This document shows, piece after piece, positions 5,898 to 9,952 of a stretch of DNA of 9,952 nucleotides (the stretch's first letter is position 1; every line of letters starts with the position of its first letter). The notes beneath the pieces were generated by a model, which saw nothing but the letters and a program-made list of their open reading frames with translations, did not search any database and had not been told where the DNA came from. This DNA is from Candidatus Melainabacteria bacterium (GTDB lineage Bacteria; Cyanobacteriota; Vampirovibrionia; Obscuribacterales; Obscuribacteraceae), in contig PSRH01000058.1 of NCBI GenBank assembly GCA_003175915.1, forward strand, positions 1-9,952, given 5' to 3'. A program made the position numbers and the translations under genes.

Positions 5898-7556
5898 ATG
5901 ATTAAGCCAGCACCGATATACTTGCTCCTAATGAACCGCTTACAGGTTAGTCTCCTTACTATCTTGCTCGTGCAAGTGCCTTCACTTGCCTCTTCAAGTT
6001 CGACCGGACCTGCCGACAATTGCGATCTGACAGACTCGTCCCAAACATCAACAAGGGAGGCGTTTCATTGCAGAAAGGAACAAGAGCCACTTCTCATTTC
6101 AGCCGGTTATCCAAGTCGCCCTGCTCCGTCACAACCTATGCCGACTAGCGCCCCTCCTCCCTCTCGTCCTACTACTGTTTCTCCTGAATCGCCACCGTCC
6201 ATCCTGGTACCAGAGAGTCCGCTTGATCGGATTCCAATTCCGAAGGAGAGCACTCAGGCTGCCGAGCAACAGCAGAAACCTCCGGCTAAAGTAACTGTGG
6301 AATTCAACGAGGGATTGGCGCCTCTCTCCAATCAGCCCGGACTGTCGGTCGTCGAAGCGCTCAATGAAGCACTGAGAAACAGTCCGCGCGCATCCGCCAT
6401 CAGGTCCCAACTTTCCATCGCCCGAGCGGGGTATGCCACGGCGACCCAGGCACCCAACCCTGTTATGTTCGTAGACAGAGGACTGGTAGCCGAACAAGAA
6501 ATGCGCACTGGACCGATGCTCACCGAGGAGCCGCTTTGGAAGTTGGCTTTTCGCATGCTTGCCACCAAAAGATTGGTCGATCAAACGAAAATAGATTTGC
6601 TCACACAATTGTGGTCCTTGCGCGCCGATGTTCGCAGAGCATATGTTGAACTGGTTGTCGCTCAAGAAACGCAAAAAACGCTCGTAGAACTTTACGACCT
6701 TTCGGCAAAGTTGCTCGGAGTTGCGGAAAAGCGTTTTCATGCCGGCGATACGCCGGAACTGGACGTGCTCAGGGCGCGTTTGGCCACAACCCAGAGCGAT
6801 GTTGATGTTCGCGTCGGAAGAAAGCGGGTTTTGAGGGCGCAACAACAACTGGATGTGATCATGGGTCGTCCGGTAGAACAGCCTATCAGTGTGCCTGGTC
6901 TACCAACCTATTCGATGCCAGATATCTCCAACCAGAGACCGAGGACGGTGAAAAGCGACGTTCTTCCTGATTTTTCCAAACAGGTGCCACCGCTGGAAGA
7001 TTTCATAACGATGGCAAACGATCATCGCCTCGAATTGAAAAGTTTGGCCAAGCAGATCTTAGTAAATAGAGCCAATTATATAGGTGCCTACGGAAATACA
7101 ATTCCGAACGCAAACGTAGCCACGGGCAAATCAACAGAAGGCAACCCAAGCTTCGGACCTAAGTTGACCGCCGTGTTCTTTTCGGTAAATTCTGAAATGC
7201 CTATGACTAACTGGAATCAGGGCGACATCTTCAAATTCAAAGCGACCGGCAAACAATTGGCCTACCAGGTTGGCTCACAAAAGAACCAGATCTTAGCCGA
7301 TGTATCGAGCGCCTATCAAAATCTTGTCGCTCAGCGCGAAAAGATCCGCGTGTACCAGGAACACGTTTTGGCCGATTCGCTTGAGGTTGCCAGATTGGCA
7401 AGGCGAAGTTACGAAGTGGGGCAATCTGACATTACTGCCACCCTACAAGCACAACAAGCGAACGTTCAAATTCGGGGCCAATATTTAGACGCCGTCACAT
7501 CGTACGCTAACGCTTTTACGGATCTTGAACAGTCGTGCGGTCTTCCCCTGCAATAG
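5898..7556 (+). CDS. TolC/CzcC-type outer membrane efflux channel, copy 2
   Basis: A close paralogue of the preceding gene: 40 of 60 residues match in a hand alignment across the ALNEAL to MRxGP block, and 65 of 82 over the C-terminal end. It has 552 residues from the ATG at 5898, or 541 from the ATG at 5931, whose product begins with a cleaner signal peptide (MNRLQVSLLTILLVQVPSLA). TATACT at 5917-5922 would place transcription just before 5931, favouring the shorter form; neither start has a ribosome binding site. After the signal come two cysteines (42 and 58), the motif AGYPSRPAPSQPMP (69-82) and a proline-rich linker with 18 prolines in residues 71-131. The two-fold outer membrane factor core follows, with AGDTPELDVLRARL, NQGDIF and RSYEVGQSDITATLQAQQ. 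The end, QSCGLPLQ, mirrors copy 1. Compared with copy 1, the segment between the halves has a few extra residues (about 338-358). Two channels next to one adaptor suggests duplication with possible specialisation. Confidence 0.93.
   Translation: MIKPAPIYLLLMNRLQVSLLTILLVQVPSLASSSSTGPADNCDLTDSSQTSTREAFHCRKEQEPLLISAGYPSRPAPSQPMPTSAPPPSRPTTVSPESPPSILVPESPLDRIPIPKESTQAAEQQQKPPAKVTVEFNEGLAPLSNQPGLSVVEALNEALRNSPRASAIRSQLSIARAGYATATQAPNPVMFVDRGLVAEQEMRTGPMLTEEPLWKLAFRMLATKRLVDQTKIDLLTQLWSLRADVRRAYVELVVAQETQKTLVELYDLSAKLLGVAEKRFHAGDTPELDVLRARLATTQSDVDVRVGRKRVLRAQQQLDVIMGRPVEQPISVPGLPTYSMPDISNQRPRTVKSDVLPDFSKQVPPLEDFITMANDHRLELKSLAKQILVNRANYIGAYGNTIPNANVATGKSTEGNPSFGPKLTAVFFSVNSEMPMTNWNQGDIFKFKATGKQLAYQVGSQKNQILADVSSAYQNLVAQREKIRVYQEHVLADSLEVARLARRSYEVGQSDITATLQAQQANVQIRGQYLDAVTSYANAFTDLEQSCGLPLQ
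5917..5922 (+). promoter_or_regulatory. Putative -10 box before the second efflux channel
   Basis: TATACT matches five of six consensus positions. Transcription would begin near 5929, two bases before the in-frame ATG at 5931, again a leaderless arrangement. No convincing -35 box. If used, it excludes the upstream ATG at 5898 as the start for this transcript. Confidence 0.25.
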
Positions 7557-7595
7557 AGGAACGCTGGTCCTTGCTAGCCTTCACAACTATAGTCT

Positions 7596-8513
7596 TCAAC
7601 GAGCCTTGAGAGGATTTATGGCCGGGCCAAATGGGCCGAGATTGCGAGCGTCTCCCTGACTGTTAGAGCTCAGTGGAATTGGAACACCGGAAGCCCGCTG
7701 CTGATACGTGTTGAACTGACTGATAGTACGCAAAGCGGCTGCCTGAGTACTGTGCTGCAAGACAAGCGGTAGCACTATGGCAGGAGCTATTTCGTTGACT
7801 ATATCCATAGCCACAAACGCCGCGATGCTAGTTTTTGAGATACCCGGTTCAGCTCCGGCAAGAGTTGATTTCGGAACCGTCGGATTGCCATGGAAAACGC
7901 CACCCCTCAGGAATGCTGGTGAAAAACTAACTTTCGTTGCGTCCGCTGAAATGGAATTATCCGCTGGCAAAACTTTGGCATCGCTAGTCGGGATTGTAAA
8001 TCTGTAGGCGCGAGGAGAATTAATCGTCTTAATGGCCGAAAAGCCAATTTTCTGCGTTGCTCCGCCTTCCGGCTTAATCACAAAAGCGTTATCAATTCTG
8101 GATAATATCCGCCCACGAATAGTTTCGCCTGACAAGGTCTCCACGACATCGAGTGCTCGCGGCGAAGCGAGATTGGACAACCATTCACCTTCAGTAAAGT
8201 AGGCGAGTCCGGCAATTAACTGACTGGTTCCCTGAGCGGCAAATTCGGCGCGAACGATAGGACCGGAAAGCACCACGTTCCGATCAAACAACCAGTCGGG
8301 TACGGCCATTATCTTTATCTGATCATCCTGAAAAACAGCAGCACCATTGGGCAGTTTGAGAGGTCCAATAGTTTTGATCGGCAGTTCCCCTTCAAACTTG
8401 CCAGCCTGATCGGCAGTAGGCGCGGTGTACTTAATCGTGCTAGCCCAAACAGGCAAGACAATAGCAATGCCCTGGCAGGCCACGAATATACTTAGCAGTA
8501 GTTTGCTTTTCAT
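7596..8513 (-). CDS. Secreted protein of unknown function with small beta-barrel-like segment
   Basis: About 305 residues from the ATG at 8513; an in-frame TTG at 8549 would add 12 residues but lies inside a likely -10 box. A clear signal peptide (LLLSIFVACQGIAIVLPVWA) ends near Ala25, so the protein is exported. Residues 121-169 alternate hydrophobic and polar positions around conserved-looking glycines (VETLSGETIRGRI, then FVIKPEGG, IGFSAIKTINSPRAY). This pattern resembles an SH3/LSm-type small barrel, although no named family is recognised. Residues about 226-253 form a hydrophobic stretch interrupted by Asp, Asn and Glu, perhaps a membrane-associated helix. The C-terminus is rich in Ser, Asn, Pro and Gly. 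It converges on the second efflux channel, 39 bases apart, and diverges from the adaptor gene, so it shares the efflux neighbourhood without being in the same transcript. A role as an envelope accessory of the pump is only a guess. Confidence 0.75.
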   Translation of the reverse strand: MKSKLLLSIFVACQGIAIVLPVWASTIKYTAPTADQAGKFEGELPIKTIGPLKLPNGAAVFQDDQIKIMAVPDWLFDRNVVLSGPIVRAEFAAQGTSQLIAGLAYFTEGEWLSNLASPRALDVVETLSGETIRGRILSRIDNAFVIKPEGGATQKIGFSAIKTINSPRAYRFTIPTSDAKVLPADNSISADATKVSFSPAFLRGGVFHGNPTVPKSTLAGAEPGISKTSIAAFVAMDIVNEIAPAIVLPLVLQHSTQAAALRTISQFNTYQQRASGVPIPLSSNSQGDARNLGPFGPAINPLKAR

Positions 8514-8675
8514 CGAAATGCCAAACTTGGACGTAGATCGAATCGTCAATTATGCTTCGCCGGAGTTACCTGGTCATTAGACAGCTATCAGCCATACATT
8601 CCATCTATATAAAGTCGAAAGCCAAATCTCATGGAAGCGCAGACGGGCTTAGGTGTATGCTGTTTTTATCGGACC
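8514..8675. promoter_or_regulatory. Divergent promoter region
   Basis: 162 bases separate the reverse secreted-protein gene from the forward adaptor gene. On the forward strand a TATATAAA block (8606-8613) and TATGCT (8656-8661) are candidate -10 boxes; the second would give an eight-base leader to the ATG at 8676. Short inverted repeats CCAA-AC-TTGG (8521-8530) and the near-palindrome GACAGCTATC (8580-8589) could be regulator sites. No known metal-regulator operator is recognised. Confidence 0.35.
8549..8554 (-). promoter_or_regulatory. Putative -10 box of the secreted-protein gene
   Basis: CATAAT on the reverse strand, five of six consensus positions, inside the string ATAATTGACG (8553-8544) that also surrounds the -10 box at 4150. 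Predicted transcript start is near 8542, giving a leader of about 29 bases to the ATG at 8513. Confidence 0.35.
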
Positions 8676-9952
8676 ATGATTAGAAATACGCCTGTACGCC
8701 AACTACCCCAGTCTCTGCTCATTTTCGCAGTTGCTTTCTTTGCCTCGTTGGCAATGACCTCCTGTGCTGTGCACTCTGGACCGTCATCGACCGCTTCCCA
8801 AACCAGTAAGGGTGTTGAAGCGCCTGTGGTGATCAAAGTTCCAGATGAGCTGGCTAAACAGATAGATCTGCGCACAGAGGAAGTAAAAATGCGTCCGCTA
8901 GCTGCTCCCCAACACTTAACTGGACATATTGAACCTTCCTGGGGCAAGGAGGTCGATGTCAGCACGCGTATCTCCGGGCGAGTCCGAGAAATTTTGGTAA
9001 AGCCCGGCCAGTTTGTCCCGGCAAAACACCTGATGGCGGTTATTGACAGCCGGGAGATAAGCGAGTTGGAAGCGGAAATGATCGAAGCCAAGAATAAGCT
9101 GGGCTTTGCGCTCGCTCATCAGGAACGAGAAAAGCAGATTTATGAAGAACAAATTGAGAGGCCCAGAGCTCTCATTGATGCACAATCAGTCTATCGCAAA
9201 GCGAAGGTGCAAAAGGAGTTGTCCGCAAGTGAGCTCAAACGCATTCAGGCCCTCCATAACGAAAAGATCGCCGCAGCAAAGGATTTGATCTCAGCACAAG
9301 CCGCCTTCGCTCAAGCGCAGACGGCTTACGAGCAAGCCGCAATTGACTTACAACGAGAAGAACACCTATATGGCAATAAAGCGATTATGAAAAGAGACTA
9401 CTCCTTTGCTCAGTCTGAGACGGACAGAGATAGGCAACATCTCAATACACTTGTGCAGCGATTGGAGTTTCTCGGCACATCCAGCGCTGAAATTGATGAC
9501 TTGTTGAAAACAAAAAAAATAAAGGGAACTGCCTTTATAGTGGCACCGCAGGCTGGCGTAGTCAGTCACTACGACGTGGCAGTTGGCGAAGTGGTTCACC
9601 CCGACAGATCACTCTTCAAAATCACAGATTTATCAAGTGTCATCGTCTCAGCCGATTTACCTGAAGTCGACTTACAAAAGGTAAAGTTAGGCGACAAAGT
9701 AAAAGTAAAAATCGCCAGTTATCCGAACGAGGTATTTGAGGGAACGATTAGCTTTATAAGCGAGCACATTCATCCTGATACCCGAATGGTCTCAATCCGT
9801 GCCCACTTGGACAACAGTGCACGACGTCTCAAACCCAATATGTATGCGGAAATCGACCTGGAAGAAGAAAACCCTAAATTGGTTTTGCTCTGCCCGAAAT
9901 CAGCGATACAAGAGCACAATGGACACAAGATTGTCTTCGTTTCCACACCAGA
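8676..9952 (+). CDS. RND-type periplasmic adaptor (membrane fusion) lipoprotein, CzcB/CusB-like, truncated by window end
   Basis: The reading frame is open from the ATG at 8676 to the right edge, 425 codons without a stop. The N-terminus is a lipoprotein signal: a hydrophobic stretch (13-26) ending MTSC, with Cys30 the predicted lipidated residue. Then comes the start of the adaptor fold (PVVIKVPDELAKQIDLRTEEV, 50-70), the first lipoyl half (HIEPSWGKEVDVSTRISGRV..LVKPGQFV, 84-114), a long helical coiled-coil hairpin rich in Glu, Lys, Gln and Ala (about 128-278), and the second lipoyl half (FIVAPQAGVVSHYDVAVGEVV, 287-307). The beta-barrel domain follows (ITDLSSVIVSADLPEVDL to RLKPNMYAEIDL, 316-395), and the membrane-proximal domain begins after it. 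This is the order seen in CzcB/CusB adaptors, which link an inner-membrane RND pump to an outer membrane factor. The N-terminal segment lacks the methionine cluster of CusB and is not His-rich, so the substrate cannot be assigned. A pump gene is expected immediately downstream. Confidence 0.92.
   Translation, partial: MIRNTPVRQLPQSLLIFAVAFFASLAMTSCAVHSGPSSTASQTSKGVEAPVVIKVPDELAKQIDLRTEEVKMRPLAAPQHLTGHIEPSWGKEVDVSTRISGRVREILVKPGQFVPAKHLMAVIDSREISELEAEMIEAKNKLGFALAHQEREKQIYEEQIERPRALIDAQSVYRKAKVQKELSASELKRIQALHNEKIAAAKDLISAQAAFAQAQTAYEQAAIDLQREEHLYGNKAIMKRDYSFAQSETDRDRQHLNTLVQRLEFLGTSSAEIDDLLKTKKIKGTAFIVAPQAGVVSHYDVAVGEVVHPDRSLFKITDLSSVIVSADLPEVDLQKVKLGDKVKVKIASYPNEVFEGTISFISEHIHPDTRMVSIRAHLDNSARRLKPNMYAEIDLEEENPKLVLLCPKSAIQEHNGHKIVFVSTP

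Noticed and set aside
7557..7595. Bidirectional terminator between the convergent genes
   Set aside because: Only a four-base-pair arm pair and the palindrome ACTATAGT are present; neither forms a stable hairpin with a T-run.
1..9952. CRISPR array, tRNA, rRNA, insertion sequence or phage genes
   Set aside because: No regularly spaced repeats, tRNA T-loop signature, rRNA-like block, transposase, integrase or phage protein could be found on either strand.

Overview
The window reads as chromosomal DNA from a diderm (outer-membrane) bacterium of intermediate base composition. Two outer membrane efflux channels and a lipoprotein-type periplasmic adaptor establish the double envelope. Convincing Shine-Dalgarno sequences are nearly absent, and several genes have a -10-like box almost touching the start codon. 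That combination, the mid-range GC and the type of genes would fit a non-photosynthetic cyanobacterial relative (Vampirovibrionia/Obscuribacterales), but this is a guess from general character, not from a marker gene.

Left part (1-1304): a possible small reverse-strand ORF (11-187), then about 340 bases with no convincing gene but some short repeats, then a forward DUF2071/YqjF-family protein (552-1304). A five-codon mini-ORF may overlap the start of that gene.

Metabolic pair (1336-3977, reverse strand): a malic enzyme with an N-terminal ACT domain is followed within about 25 bases by a GH63/GH37-like glycoside hydrolase. They look like a two-gene operon linking C4-acid decarboxylation with breakdown of a small glucoside or storage sugar. 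The operon converges on the DUF2071 gene and diverges from the efflux genes. The divergent intergenic region carries a GC-rich patch with short inverted repeats.

Efflux region (4167 to the right edge): two tandem TolC/CzcC-type outer membrane factors, clearly paralogous, are followed by a reverse-strand gene for an unrecognised secreted protein with a small beta-barrel-like segment. Next comes a forward CzcB/CusB-type membrane fusion lipoprotein that runs off the window. The expected next gene is an RND (CzcA/CusA-like) or other inner-membrane pump. The adaptor would dock the pump to one or both outer membrane factors to expel metal ions or small toxic molecules across both membranes.

The least ordinary features are in the two outer membrane factors. 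Each has a proline-rich N-terminal extension of about 100 residues with a shared AGxPxRPAPSxPMP motif, and each has one conserved cysteine before that extension and one four or five residues from the C-terminus.
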